Source of the DNA: Clostridia bacterium
Lineage (GTDB): Bacteria; Bacillota; Clostridia; Oscillospirales; Acutalibacteraceae
Assembly (NCBI GenBank): GCA_900752115.1
Contig: CAADUC010000108.1
Span: 9,329-73,328 of the forward strand
Direction: 5' to 3'
Length of the DNA stretch: 64,000 nucleotides
Below the pieces are notes generated by a model that was not told where the DNA came from, made no database searches, and worked only from the letters and a program-made list of their open reading frames with translations. The position numbers were made by a program, and so were the translations under genes. Shown one piece after another: positions 44,295 to 53,694 of the stretch. Numbering within the stretch: the stretch's first letter is position 1; the number at the start of each line of letters is the position of its first letter.

Positions 44295-44731
44295 GGATAT
44301 CCCTCCCAAGGATAAAATCATTCGTTAGACATGCGTGGAATTATTGTACCACAAGCGGTTACAAAAAGCTTTTGTTCACAAAAAAATTACATTTTGAGGC
44401 ACATCCTCTTTGATCCCCCCACTTCCTTCCCTTTTCTTCCCCTGTGAGGAAAAACTCTCCCCCTCCCGGACAATCCTTTCTCCCACTGCGGCCCGCCGTA
44501 CCCCCTGATGGGAGAATTTGTCACCCCCCGCTCAACTTGACATAATCAGGTAAATCCCATATAATCGAAGATGTACGAATTTTGCCGGATATTCGGGGTT
44601 TTCCCCTTCTGCAGGAATCGGGAAATAGATTCAAATCTGCATCCATTTTCTCCCCTTGGGAGACTCCCGCACCGCCCCTTCTCTTCTGCAATTCCCTCGT
44701 GCAATTCCAATGAATGGAGGACTCACTACCC
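44295..44731. other. Divergent intergenic region before the muramidase gene
   Basis: No gene is seen. The left part is AT-rich and probably holds the promoter of the YfiH-like gene on the minus strand (a TACAAT lies near 44343, without a clear -35). The middle is C-rich on the plus strand. The right part is the muramidase promoter and its leader of about 160 bases, in which I recognise no regulatory RNA class. Confidence 0.45.
44537..44565 (+). promoter_or_regulatory. Consensus sigma-A promoter of the muramidase gene
   Basis: A perfect TTGACA and a perfect TATAAT are separated by exactly 17 bases, the strongest promoter in the window. RNA would start near 44572. Confidence 0.88.
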
Positions 44732-47047
44732 ATGCCAAAGAAACTGCTCTCTCTTCTGCTCGCCCTCGTTCTTGTCATTGGAGTCTACGTACCCGTTTCG
44801 GTATCGGCGGATTCCAATTATTCCCTGAGTCAAACCATGATGGCCCTGCGCCCGGGAGAAAGCGGCGTTCTTTTCGCCACCTCAAGCAGCGGTACCGCCA
44901 CTGTGCAATCCTGGAGTTCCAGCAACCCGAGCGTTGCAACGGTCAGCGGCGGGCGTGTGCAGGGTATCAGCTACGGAATCTCTACGGTAACCGCCTATTT
45001 TCCGGACGGCAGTTACGCCTCCTGTCAGGTCCATGTAGCGCTGATGGGAATTGACGTTTCCTATTATCAGGGAAATATCAACTGGACGTCCGTCGCCAAC
45101 AGCGGATTGGTAGACTTTGCGATCATTCGCACCGGCTACGGCGGAGAAAACTGGAGCACTCAGAAAGACACCTGCTTTGAACAGAATTATTCCGGCTGCG
45201 TGGCAAACAACATCCCTGTCGGCGTATACCATTTCAGCTACGCCACCACGCCTGAGATGGCAAAAAAAGAAGCGGAATTCTGCCTCTATATTCTCAATGG
45301 CCGCAAGCTCGACTATCCGGTTTTCTATGATATTGAAACGGCTGCGCACCGCGCCATGGACTCCACTACGATGGCCGCCATTGTCGAGGCTTTCTGCAGC
45401 ACCATTGAAGCCGCTGGCTATGATGCAGCGCTGTACAGCTCCCCCACTCTCTATAACAGCTGCCTGTCCAGTCCGACTCTCGACAAATACGATCGCTGGG
45501 TCGCGCACTACGGCGTCGATCGCCCCAACTTCTATAAGGATTTCACCATTTGGCAGAGTGGTTTCCGTACGGTCCCGGGTATTTCCGGCAACGTAGACGC
45601 CAACTACGGTTATAAGGATTACGCAAGCAGCGGCGGTTCCGGCGGCAGTGTAAATCCCGGCGGTGACGACACCTATACACTGGAATGTGACGTTTCTTCG
45701 TACACGTTCGGCAGCAACAGCACCTACGACTTTATCGTGTGGACGGATAACCCGCGTCTTCCGACCGTGAAATCCAACTCGCCCGAGATTGTATCCATTT
45801 CTCTTTCTAGCGTCGTGACCGGCGGATATAAGTATACGCTGACAAAGCAATCCGAAGGCGATGCCCTCATTACTATTGTAGATGACGTCGGCAACATGTG
45901 TGCCTTCATTGCCACTGTGCCGGCAAACTCGTCACAAACCGCTATCACCTGCGACACTACCTCCTACACCTTCAACGGTACGAGTGATTCTTACATTTTC
46001 CAGGTGTACACCACCAGCAGTATGGCTCCCACTGTTTCCTCGTCCAATACGGCTGTTGCCACCGTTTCCTATTATGCGGCAACCTCCAATGGCTTCCAGT
46101 ATAAGCTGACAAACAGGGGATCAGGTTCAACACTGATCACCATTCGGGATCAAAACGGTACCTCTGTGTCCTTCCCGGTCACCGGTTACTCAAGTTCTTC
46201 CGGCGGCTCCGGAGGATCGGGCGGCTCTTCGACCGGCACCCTGCCATGTGATACTTCTGCCTACACATTCACAACTCTGAATGCTTACACCTACAAGGTA
46301 ACCACGAACAGCAAGACAGCCCCGACCGCTACCTCTTCCAACCCGAGCGCAGTTTCTGTCGCTTACAAGGGTGTCTGTGAAGGCGGATACCTGTTCACCA
46401 TCACCAACCAGGGCGCCGGTACAGCCACCATCACCACCAAGGACGCCGACGGCAGAACCTGCTCCTTTGTTGCAACAGGTAAGGGAAGCTCCTCCGGCGG
46501 TTCCTCGACCGGTACGCTGCCGTGTGACACCTCTTCGTACACCTTCACGACGCTGAATGCTTACACGTACAAGGTAACCACGAGCAGCACCACTCCGCCG
46601 ACGGCAACTTCTTCCAACACCAGCGCCGTGACCGTTGCTTACAAAGGCACCTGTGAAGGCGGATACCTGTTCACCATCACCAATCAGGGCGCCGGTACGG
46701 CCACCATCACCACCAAGGACGCCGGCGGCAGAACCTGTTCTTTTGTCGCTACCGGAAAAGGAAGTTCCTCCGGCGGCAGCAGTTCGAATTACACCATCAA
46801 ATCCGATACCACCGCTCCGTTCAATATGCGCGTCGGAGCCAGCTACACCTTTAAGTTTACTGTAACAGGCGGCGGCTCCCCGCAGTTTGCCTCCGGCAAT
46901 ACCAGTTTCCTCCAGCTTACAAAAGTCGTGCAGGAAGGCAATGATTATCTCGTGACCTTCAAAGCTGTCGCAGCGGGACAGGTAGGCGTTTATGCTTCTG
47001 CAGACGGTCCGTACATGGATCGCCAGTGCATTATCGATGTGATCTGA
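44732..47047 (+). CDS. Secreted GH25 muramidase with Big2-like and repeated C-terminal domains
   Basis: The 771-residue protein starts with a signal peptide (LLSLLLALVLVIGV, cut expected after VSVSA at 26). An Ig-like Big2 domain follows at about 30-103 (SWSSSNPSVATVSGGRV), then a GH25 lysozyme domain at about 105-305. The GH25 catalytic acids are in FYDIET (Asp200, Glu202), with Asp108 in GIDVSYYQG. After a Gly-Ser linker come at least four beta-type repeats of about 90 residues, two of them nearly identical. It should cut peptidoglycan outside the cell; the repeats may bind the wall. The start at 44732 has AATGGAGGA nine bases upstream; an in-frame ATG at 44714 overlaps that site. Confidence 0.9.
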   Translation: MPKKLLSLLLALVLVIGVYVPVSVSADSNYSLSQTMMALRPGESGVLFATSSSGTATVQSWSSSNPSVATVSGGRVQGISYGISTVTAYFPDGSYASCQVHVALMGIDVSYYQGNINWTSVANSGLVDFAIIRTGYGGENWSTQKDTCFEQNYSGCVANNIPVGVYHFSYATTPEMAKKEAEFCLYILNGRKLDYPVFYDIETAAHRAMDSTTMAAIVEAFCSTIEAAGYDAALYSSPTLYNSCLSSPTLDKYDRWVAHYGVDRPNFYKDFTIWQSGFRTVPGISGNVDANYGYKDYASSGGSGGSVNPGGDDTYTLECDVSSYTFGSNSTYDFIVWTDNPRLPTVKSNSPEIVSISLSSVVTGGYKYTLTKQSEGDALITIVDDVGNMCAFIATVPANSSQTAITCDTTSYTFNGTSDSYIFQVYTTSSMAPTVSSSNTAVATVSYYAATSNGFQYKLTNRGSGSTLITIRDQNGTSVSFPVTGYSSSSGGSGGSGGSSTGTLPCDTSAYTFTTLNAYTYKVTTNSKTAPTATSSNPSAVSVAYKGVCEGGYLFTITNQGAGTATITTKDADGRTCSFVATGKGSSSGGSSTGTLPCDTSSYTFTTLNAYTYKVTTSSTTPPTATSSNTSAVTVAYKGTCEGGYLFTITNQGAGTATITTKDAGGRTCSFVATGKGSSSGGSSSNYTIKSDTTAPFNMRVGASYTFKFTVTGGGSPQFASGNTSFLQLTKVVQEGNDYLVTFKAVAAGQVGVYASADGPYMDRQCIIDVI
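46229..46780 (+). repeat. Tandem 276-bp coding repeat in the muramidase gene
   Basis: Two copies start at 46229 and 46505 and each encodes 92 residues beginning SSTGTLPCDTS. They differ mainly at third positions and in a short KTAPT versus TTPPT stretch. More diverged copies lie upstream near 45680 and 45940. Near-identity at DNA level suggests recent duplication or recombination. Confidence 0.85.
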
Positions 47048-47088
47048 GACAATCGACAGCTCCCCCTCCTATTTCTGAACAAACAGCA

Positions 47089-47130
47089 GAAAGGCTGCAA
47101 TCCCTTCCTTGGGGATTGCAGCCTTTCTTT
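47089..47130 (+). terminator. Intrinsic terminator of the muramidase gene
   Basis: GAAAGGCTGCAATCCC pairs with GGGATTGCAGCCTTTC in a 16-base stem followed by TTT. It lies 42 bases after the stop codon. Confidence 0.88.
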
Positions 47131-47304
47131 ATGCCCGGAGAGCACTTTGGAGCCAACATAAACCCTTTCTGTTCTGTTTCCGCACGAAAGGAGCAGAGAA
47201 GCCCGCCTCCAACTTCAAATCGTTCCGGAAGAGTACCAGATGTCCTTCCGGAAGAATCACAGGAAATCCTGTCAAAACGACTGGAAGCTTTTCGCCGGAA
47301 TGCA

Positions 47305-48138
47305 TCATCTCCCGGTTGACTGTCCGTACATGAATTCCGAAACCGCGCGGCTGAAAAAGAGCAAGGCACACTGTACTGCCACCACAGCGAATAAAACGGC
47401 AAAAAGCAGCCAAAACCATGCCGGAAGCGGCTGACCGAGCGTAATCGCTTCCACAAAAATCATGAAATACAAAAACAGCGTGATGAGATTCAGCACGGCC
47501 ATTGCATACCGCACCCAACTGACGCCGCGGTACAGCGCAACGCAGCACGCGATGGTCAGACCTGCTCCGAGCAGGCTGAAGCTGCCCGTAAACAGCGTCA
47601 GAACAATGGAAATAACCTGTGCCGCGATAATGCCGATCACCATCTTCTCTCCTGTCTCCGAAAGGCGGCGCTGCCTCTCCAGAAACGCCTGGTATGCCTT
47701 TTCCTTCTCCTCCGCCTCCAAATCCTCAAGGCGGTCAAAGCGGAGAGCGATATCGGGGTTCGGCAGAGACGCTGACACAGAGCGGAATTGCTCTGCGAGC
47801 TGATGAATGCTCTGCATTCCCGAACCGTCCATCCGGCTGAGACTGGCAAGGATAATCTCCCGATCCTTCTGTTCCTTTCGCAGCGCAGCGCGGCGAACAG
47901 AAAGCACTTCCGCGATCCGTTCCGGACTTTTCTGCATCGAGAGAATTTCTTCAATGCTGAACGAGAGCTTGCGCAGATCGCTGATATCGCGCAGCGTCTG
48001 CACATCCTCGCGGCTGTACTCGCGGTACTCTCTGTCATTGCGCACGATAAGTTCGGGTGAAACAAGCCCCTTTGCGACATAGAACCGTACGGCACGTTCC
48101 GTCAGACCTGTTTTGTCGCAGACCTCCTTCATTTTCAT
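47305..48138 (-). CDS. MerR-family regulator with C-terminal membrane domain
   Basis: The first 70 residues are a MerR helix-turn-helix (MKMKEVCDKTGLTERAVRFY, then REYSREDVQTLRDI). A helical dimer region follows (about 70-165), then three or four hydrophobic helices at the C-terminus in place of a small effector domain. Such membrane-attached MerR proteins may sense envelope stress or lipids. I place the start at the ATG at 48138, ten bases after AAGGAG; an ATG nine bases earlier is too close to that site. The promoter has a 19-base spacer, the mark of MerR control, so autoregulation is likely. Confidence 0.82.
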   Translation of the reverse strand: MKMKEVCDKTGLTERAVRFYVAKGLVSPELIVRNDREYREYSREDVQTLRDISDLRKLSFSIEEILSMQKSPERIAEVLSVRRAALRKEQKDREIILASLSRMDGSGMQSIHQLAEQFRSVSASLPNPDIALRFDRLEDLEAEEKEKAYQAFLERQRRLSETGEKMVIGIIAAQVISIVLTLFTGSFSLLGAGLTIACCVALYRGVSWVRYAMAVLNLITLFLYFMIFVEAITLGQPLPAWFWLLFAVLFAVVAVQCALLFFSRAVSEFMYGQSTGR

Positions 48139-48223
48139 ACCATCCATTCTCCTTCCCCTGCGCCCCGGATGCCGCTTTGCAAAACATCCCGGAAAACGCT
48201 TTTCTGTGTCTGTTTCCACCCTT

Positions 48224-48254
48224 ATCATACAAACTGACGTAAGGGAAGTGTCAA
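48224..48254 (-). promoter_or_regulatory. MerR-type promoter with 19-base spacer
   Basis: On the minus strand a perfect TTGACA and TATGAT are separated by 19 bases. The long spacer is typical of promoters activated by MerR-type DNA twisting. A TGAC/GTCA inverted pair with an 11-base gap lies within it. Confidence 0.65.
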
Positions 48255-48269
48255 GAGGAAAATGAAAAA

Positions 48270-49577
48270 TCAGAGACCAATTCGATCAAAAATCAGGGGG
48301 CGGGGCTCGGGAGGCTCCTCGCCAAACCGGAGAGCTGCGCGGAACGTCTGCTCCGCTGTCCGGCAGAGGGAGTCCGCGGAAGCGTAAAACTCCGCCAAAA
48401 CATCGCCGGTGCGGACAAAATCCCCCGGCTTCTTTTTCAGAAGAATCCCCGCGCTGTAGTCGATTGCATCTTCCTTCCGCTCCCGGCCTGCGCCGAGCTC
48501 CACGGATGCAACGCCGCACCGTTCTGTGTCAATGGCGCAGAGATAACCGCCGCGCTCTGCCCTGACTTCATAGCGGACAACCGGCGCAAAGAAAGCGCGG
48601 TAATCCTCGAGTGCGGCGACCTCTCCGCCCTGCGCCGCAACCATTTCACAGAGCTTGGCAAAAGCCTGCCCGTTGAGAAGCTGCCCACGGGCAAGCGCTC
48701 GTCCCTCCTCAAGATCAGACGCTTTTCCTGCCATCACCAGAATACCGGCAGCAAGCTCTGTACAAAGCCGTGTCAAATCCTCCGGACCGCGTCCCTTGAG
48801 CGTCTCACATGATTCCATGACCTCAAGAGCGTTGCCGACGGCAAATCCAAGCGGACGATCCATATCCGTGATAAAAGCGGCTGCCCGCCGTCCGGCATGC
48901 GAGGCGATCTCTACCATTGACTGCGCAAGGGCGCGGGAATCCTCCACCGTCTTCATAAAGGCTCCGCTTCCCGTCTTGACGTCAAGCAGGATACAGTCTG
49001 CACCCGCGGCAAGCTTCTTGCTCATGATACTCGAGGCAATCAACGGAATGCTCTCTACCGTCGCGGTCACATCGCGCAGGGCATACAGCTTTTTGTCTGC
49101 CGGAACAAGATTTCCTGTTTGGCCGACAACGCAGATCCCCACCTCACGCACAATACGGAAGAACTCGTCGCGGGAAAGATCGGTACACAAGCCCGGAATG
49201 GACTCAAGCTTGTCAATCGTGCCGCCTGTGTGGCCGAGACCGCGCCCGCTCATCTTTGCCATGCGTACGCCGAGCGACGCGACAATCGGACCAAGCACGA
49301 GCGTTGTCTTATCTCCTACGCCGCCGGTGCTGTGCTTATCCGCTTTGATTCCCTCAATGGAGGACAAATCCACCGTATCGCCCGAACATTCCATCTCCAT
49401 GGTAAGCCAGGCCGTCTCACGGGCCGTCATGCCGCGCAGACAGATCGCCATCGCCAGAGCGCTGGCCTGATAATCCGGAATTTCCCCGCTGACATAACCA
49501 TGGATGAAAAACGCGATTTCATCACGGCTCAGCTCGCCGCCGTCGCGCTTTTTTGCGATTACATCATACATTCTCAT
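48270..49577 (-). CDS. pdp: Pyrimidine-nucleoside phosphorylase
   Basis: This enzyme splits uridine, thymidine or deoxyuridine with phosphate to the base and (deoxy)ribose-1-phosphate. The 435-residue protein has the family signature (KMSGRGLGHTGGTIDKLESI at about 108-127) and the phosphate-binding KADKHSTGGVGDKTTL. The start at 49577 ([10 protein letters not shown]) follows GGAGGA by seven bases; the frame begins seven codons earlier. It is the last gene of the deo operon, overlapping cdd by 14 bases. Confidence 0.93.
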   Translation of the reverse strand: MRMYDVIAKKRDGGELSRDEIAFFIHGYVSGEIPDYQASALAMAICLRGMTARETAWLTMEMECSGDTVDLSSIEGIKADKHSTGGVGDKTTLVLGPIVASLGVRMAKMSGRGLGHTGGTIDKLESIPGLCTDLSRDEFFRIVREVGICVVGQTGNLVPADKKLYALRDVTATVESIPLIASSIMSKKLAAGADCILLDVKTGSGAFMKTVEDSRALAQSMVEIASHAGRRAAAFITDMDRPLGFAVGNALEVMESCETLKGRGPEDLTRLCTELAAGILVMAGKASDLEEGRALARGQLLNGQAFAKLCEMVAAQGGEVAALEDYRAFFAPVVRYEVRAERGGYLCAIDTERCGVASVELGAGRERKEDAIDYSAGILLKKKPGDFVRTGDVLAEFYASADSLCRTAEQTFRAALRFGEEPPEPRPLIFDRIGL

Positions 49578-50013
49578 CGGCTGTTCCTCCTTCTCCATTC
49601 AGACTTGCCGGAGTAAATGCGAGCGGCAGCAGCTCTCCAAGCGTGTAACACTCTGTTTTCTCTTCACTCTGCACCAGAAGCACCTCAAAGTCCGGGGAGC
49701 AGAATTCAGCAAGCGCCTGGCGGCAGACACCGCACGGCGGACAAAAAGAGGCAGGAGATTTCCCTTCCGGACCCCCGGCAACCGCAATAGCAGTAAAACG
49801 GCGCTTTCCCTGCGCAACGGCAGAAAACAGAGCGGTACGCTCCGCACAGTTGGTCGGGCCATAGGCTGCGTTCTCCACATTGCAGCCGGGAAACAGCGTT
49901 CCGTCCTCCGCGAGAAGGGCCGCACCCACAGCCCAGTGCGAATAGGGAACGTACGCATTTCTCCTCGCTTCGAGAGCACACCGGACCAGCCTGTCTCTCG
50001 TCTCCCGCGTCAT
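49564..50013 (-). CDS. cdd: Cytidine deaminase
   Basis: Cdd turns cytidine and deoxycytidine into uridine forms, feeding the phosphorylase next door. The 149-residue product has the zinc-site motifs [20 protein letters not shown], with the catalytic Glu in CAER, and [13 protein letters not shown]. The length suits the small tetrameric class. The C-terminal 20 residues ([17 protein letters not shown]) overlap the start of pdp. The ATG at 50013 overlaps the deoC stop as ATGA. Confidence 0.93.
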   Translation of the reverse strand: MTRETRDRLVRCALEARRNAYVPYSHWAVGAALLAEDGTLFPGCNVENAAYGPTNCAERTALFSAVAQGKRRFTAIAVAGGPEGKSPASFCPPCGVCRQALAEFCSPDFEVLLVQSEEKTECYTLGELLPLAFTPASLNGEGGTADENV

Positions 50014-50669
50014 GCCTTCTCCGCCTCCTTCAGAAGGCGCACCACACGGCTCGTGCCAAGCCGGGACGCTCCAAGGGAAAGGAAGCGCTCCGCATCCGCA
50101 AGAGTGGAAATGCCTCCCGCCGCCTTGATGCGCACGCCGGGCCCAATGTGCTCCCGGAAGAGTTCCACATCCCCGAAGGTCGCGCCGCCCGTTGAGAAGC
50201 CTGTGGACGTCTTGATGAAATCGGCTCCGGATTGCGTGACTATCTCGCAAAGACGGATTTTCTCTTCCCTGGTGAGTAGGCAAGTCTCGATAATGACCTT
50301 GAGAATGTGGCTGCCGCATGCGGCCTTCACGGCGCGGATCTCATCCAGCACCCGATCCAACCGGCCGTCCTTCACCCATCCAAGGTTCACCACCATATCG
50401 ATCTCGTCCGCCCCATTTTCCAGCGCGTCCTTCGTCTGAAAAACCTTCGAGGCCGTTGTATCGTATCCGTTTGGAAAACCGATCACGGTACAGACTGCCA
50501 TGCGCTCCTGTACATACTCCTTTGCCTGCCTCACATAGGAGGCGGGAATGCAGACGCTCGCCGTCTGATAGCGGACAGCGTCGTCACACAGTTCGCGAAT
50601 TTCTTCCCAGCGGGCCGTGGGAGCCAGCAGGGTGTGGTCAACGGCGCGCAGAACTTCTCTCGAATCCAT
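50010..50669 (-). CDS. deoC: Deoxyribose-phosphate aldolase
   Basis: DeoC splits deoxyribose-5-phosphate into glyceraldehyde-3-phosphate and acetaldehyde. The 219-residue protein has the Schiff-base Lys region ([17 protein letters not shown]) and [15 protein letters not shown], plus the N-terminal [15 protein letters not shown]. It lies between deoD, 15 bases away, and cdd, and completes the path from nucleosides to glycolysis. Confidence 0.95.
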   Translation of the reverse strand: MDSREVLRAVDHTLLAPTARWEEIRELCDDAVRYQTASVCIPASYVRQAKEYVQERMAVCTVIGFPNGYDTTASKVFQTKDALENGADEIDMVVNLGWVKDGRLDRVLDEIRAVKAACGSHILKVIIETCLLTREEKIRLCEIVTQSGADFIKTSTGFSTGGATFGDVELFREHIGPGVRIKAAGGISTLADAERFLSLGASRLGTSRVVRLLKEAEKA

Positions 50670-50684
50670 CGCGTGTTCTCCTCC

Positions 50685-51389
50685 TTATTCCGCTGTCTCG
50701 AGCGCAATCTCCATCATCTGTGTGAAGCTTGTTTGGCGCTCTTCTGCCGGAAGCGCCTCGCCGCGCAGCGGGCAATCGCTGATCGTCAGCAAACAGAGCG
50801 CCTCTTTTCCGGCGCGGGCGGCGTTCATGTACAAAGCCGCGCTCTCCATTTCCACGGCAAGAACGCCCATCTTCTTCCACGTCTCAAGCGAGGTTTCGTC
50901 GTCGCCATAGAACAAATCGGAGGACAGAACGTTTCCGGCACGCACCGGCACGCCGAGACGGCGGGCCGCCTGCACGGCCTTTTCCGCCAGACGGAAGCTT
51001 GCAATCGGCGCAAAGGTTCCGGGCAAACGGAACTGAGCGGCGTAATTGGAGTCGGTGCAGGCTCCCACGCCGACGACCACATCGCGCAGCTGCACGCCGT
51101 CCGCGATACCTCCGGCCGTACCGATGCGGATAATGCGGTCGACGTTATAAAAATGAAAGAGTTCGTAGGAATAGATCCCGATGGACGGCATTCCCATGCC
51201 GCTGCCCATCACGGACACCGGTTTCCCGTGATAGGTGCCGGTAAAACCAAGCATATTGCGAACGGTATTGAAGCAAACAGGATTTTCCAGGTACGTCTCC
51301 GCTACAAATTTGGCGCGGAGAGGATCGCCGGGCATCAGAACCGTCTTGGCGATCGCACCGGGTTCGGCAGCATTATGCGGTGTGGACAT
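50685..51389 (-). CDS. deoD: Purine-nucleoside phosphorylase DeoD
   Basis: DeoD cleaves purine (deoxy)nucleosides with phosphate. The 234-residue protein is the hexameric bacterial type, with TVLMPGDPLRAKFVAETYL at the N-terminus, GSGMGMPSIGIYSYEL, RIGTAGGI and the nucleoside-binding VEMESAALYMNA. A gap of 251 bases separates it from deoB upstream; I see no gene or clear terminator in that gap. Its ATG has GAAAGGAGT upstream. Confidence 0.95.
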   Translation of the reverse strand: MSTPHNAAEPGAIAKTVLMPGDPLRAKFVAETYLENPVCFNTVRNMLGFTGTYHGKPVSVMGSGMGMPSIGIYSYELFHFYNVDRIIRIGTAGGIADGVQLRDVVVGVGACTDSNYAAQFRLPGTFAPIASFRLAEKAVQAARRLGVPVRAGNVLSSDLFYGDDETSLETWKKMGVLAVEMESAALYMNAARAGKEALCLLTISDCPLRGEALPAEERQTSFTQMMEIALETAE

Positions 51390-51640
51390 AATGAACAGAC
51401 TCCTTTCATGCGGCTATGCCGCTCTCAAACTAGGATAAATTCCCGCTTCACGCAGGGCTTTGCTCAAAACGAGATACAACGCAATTCTGAATCGTACGCA
51501 GGAACGGCACCAGGGGATGAATCCGGTATGCGTTCCCCGTCCGGACGGGGATATTCGGCTTTTCAGCGGGACAGATTGCAGCTCACGGATGCATTCCCGA
51601 CCCAGGCAGAGCACCTTTCACGGGCGAAATGCCGCCGCAC

Positions 51641-52810
51641 TCAGCGGAACAGCTCCCGCGCTCGGGAGGTACCGGCAAGTACCGGCAGACCGAAGGCGTC
51701 CAAAACAGTGGCGGAAATATCCGCAAAGGTCGGCAGGGTCCCCAGATTAACCCCCGGACGTACCGCCGGACCAGCGATCAGCCAGGGCGTGTATTCACGC
51801 GAATGGTCTGTCGAGGGAGTGGCGGGATCACAGCCATGGTCAGCGGTAATCATCAGGACATCCCCCTCCCCGAGGCCAGCGAGAAGCTGCGGCAGGGCAC
51901 GGTCAAACTCGGTGAGGGCCCTGGCATAGCCGTCCGGGTCATTGCGGTGGCCGTAGAGCATATCAAAATCGACCAGGTTGACAAAGCACAGGCCGTGGAA
52001 GGGTCGTTTTGCCAGCGCAATCGCCCGGGCGATACCGTCGGTGTTCCTGCTGGTAAAGATATGCTCTGTATCGCCGCGTCCGGCAAAAATATCATGAATC
52101 TTGCCTACAGCGATCACATCGAGCCCCGCGGCTTTGATGCGATCGAGCATCGTCTCCGACGGCGGCTCCAGAGAAAAATCGTGACGGCGCGGTGTGCGCA
52201 CAAACGGCCACTCCCCCTCGAAGGGGCGGGCAATCACGCGGCCGACGCCGTGTTCCCCCTGCAGAAGCTCGCGCGCGATGCGGCAATATTCATAGAGCTG
52301 TTCGGGAGGAACAATTGATTCATGAGCGGCGATCTGAAACACACTGTCTGCCGAAGTATAAACGATAAGCGCTCCCGTCTCAAGATGCTCACGTCCATAA
52401 TCGCGAATCACCTCCGTGCCGGAGTAGGGCCGGTTGCAAAGCACGCCGCGGCCTGTTTTTTGCCGGAAAGCCTCAATGACCTCCGGCGGAAAACCGTTCG
52501 GGTAGGTCGGCAGCGGACGAGGCGAAATGACGCCTGCAATTTCCCAGTGGCCAATGGTCGTGTCCTTCCCCTTTGAACGCTCCGTCATGCGGGCAAAGGA
52601 TCCTTCCGGCTCAGCTGCCGCAGGACGGCAGGAAACCCCGTCGATGTTGAACAAGCCAAGCCGTCCAAGCTCCGGCAAATCAAAGAACCGGCTCGCCGCC
52701 GCAGCCGCAAGCGTATTGCTCCCCGCGTCACCGAAATCGGCCGCGTCCGGCGCTTCGCCAATTCCGACGCTGTCGAGCACAATCAGAAAAATCCGTTTGA
52801 CAGAATTCAT
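51641..52810 (-). CDS. deoB: Phosphopentomutase DeoB
   Basis: DeoB moves phosphate between C1 and C5 of (deoxy)ribose, linking the phosphorylases to DeoC. The 389-residue protein belongs to the alkaline phosphatase superfamily. It has the metal-site motifs IVLDSVGIGEAPDAADFGDAG, KGKDTTIGHWEI with the phosphorylated Thr region, and MITADHGCDPATPSTDHSRE. It is the first gene of the operon. A TATACT lies on the minus strand near 52857, without a good -35 box. Confidence 0.95.
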   Translation of the reverse strand: MNSVKRIFLIVLDSVGIGEAPDAADFGDAGSNTLAAAAASRFFDLPELGRLGLFNIDGVSCRPAAAEPEGSFARMTERSKGKDTTIGHWEIAGVISPRPLPTYPNGFPPEVIEAFRQKTGRGVLCNRPYSGTEVIRDYGREHLETGALIVYTSADSVFQIAAHESIVPPEQLYEYCRIARELLQGEHGVGRVIARPFEGEWPFVRTPRRHDFSLEPPSETMLDRIKAAGLDVIAVGKIHDIFAGRGDTEHIFTSRNTDGIARAIALAKRPFHGLCFVNLVDFDMLYGHRNDPDGYARALTEFDRALPQLLAGLGEGDVLMITADHGCDPATPSTDHSREYTPWLIAGPAVRPGVNLGTLPTFADISATVLDAFGLPVLAGTSRARELFR

Positions 52811-53130
52811 CCGAAATTCCTCCCTGTGGGCACTGCCCCATCTGTCTTTTCTTTAGTATAAATCAAATTCGGAGAACTTACCAGTCCCGACGCTGCATTT
52901 CAAGATTATATTTTTAAAAACCCAGTATTCACGCCGTTTATTTGTTCTTATTAGCACTCGTTTTTTGAGAGTGCTAACGTTTTACAGTTTGTTCACAGGA
53001 TTTGCACAAATCCGTAACAATCAGCCTCTATACTAAAGGCAGTCAAAAGGAACAGCAAGAGTTCCCCCCTTACATTCGAAGAAAGAAATTGAAACGCGCC
53101 ATACAGCGCCCGCTATTGGAGGTATGAAGT
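52811..53130. other. Divergent region between deoB and hsp20
   Basis: It contains the CIRCE operator at 52951-52977 and, on the plus strand, a TATACT at 53029-53034 that may be the hsp20 -10 box. The best -35 candidate, TTGCAC, lies 21 bases before it, so this promoter is uncertain. No gene is seen. Confidence 0.5.
52951..52977 (+). promoter_or_regulatory. CIRCE operator (HrcA binding site)
   Basis: TTAGCACTC and GAGTGCTAA are separated by exactly nine bases, a perfect match to the CIRCE heat-shock element. HrcA should repress the following small heat-shock gene through it. Confidence 0.95.
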
Positions 53131-53556
53131 ATGTTTGATTTGATGACTCCCTTTGATCGCAGAAACAATGATTTGTTCCGCTATTTTGATGACTTTGGCC
53201 GTGATTTCTTCCGCACAAATGAAGACGGCGCGGCTCCCTGCCTCACCGATATTCTGGACCTCGGCGACCGCTTCCAGCTGCGTGCCGATATGCCCGGCTT
53301 CCGGAAAGAGGAAATTCACATTGACATCGACGGCGATCGTCTGACAATCTCCGCCGAGCACAGCCAGGAAAACAAGCAGGAAAACGAAACGTATCTGCGC
53401 CGCGAGCGCCGTTTTGGCTCCCTGAGCCGCAGCTTTGACATCTCGGCCGTGAGCGCCCAGAACATCACCGCTTCCTATGAAAACGGCGTGCTTCAGCTGG
53501 ATCTGCCGAAGAAATCAGCGCAGAAGCCCGTCGCCCAGCGTATCGAAATCCGCTGA
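53131..53556 (+). CDS. hsp20: Hsp20/alpha-crystallin family small heat-shock protein
   Basis: This ATP-independent chaperone holds unfolding proteins during stress. The 141-residue protein has the alpha-crystallin domain at about 38-128 (DRFQLRADMPGFRKEEIHID, ISAEHSQENKQE and ENGVLQLDLPKK) and a C-terminal IEI motif for oligomer contacts. GGAGG precedes the ATG by nine bases. The upstream CIRCE element makes HrcA control likely; small heat-shock genes in Firmicutes are less often HrcA targets than groE and dnaK. Confidence 0.94.
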   Translation: MFDLMTPFDRRNNDLFRYFDDFGRDFFRTNEDGAAPCLTDILDLGDRFQLRADMPGFRKEEIHIDIDGDRLTISAEHSQENKQENETYLRRERRFGSLSRSFDISAVSAQNITASYENGVLQLDLPKKSAQKPVAQRIEIR

Positions 53557-53577
53557 ACCGGGATCTTTCTTTACAGA

Positions 53578-53630
53578 AAGAGAAGCCGTCCGGCTTCCGT
53601 AACAGGAGGCCGGACGGCTTCTTTCCGTTT
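53578..53630. terminator. Terminator between hsp20 and trmB
   Basis: AGAAGCCGTCCGGC pairs with GCCGGACGGCTTCT, a 14-base stem. T-rich sequence follows on the plus strand, and TTTCTGTAAAGAAAG follows on the minus strand. It probably serves both convergent genes. Confidence 0.82.
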
Positions 53631-53694
53631 TGATTGGAATTCGCGGAGTGCTCTTCCACTTCCCCATACACTCTTTTGCCGCATGTGAGCAGCG

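Noticed and set aside
51390-51640. Possible gene or terminator between deoD and deoB
   Set aside because: Open frames have no ribosome site and no stem with a T run was found; it appears to be a plain spacer in the operon.
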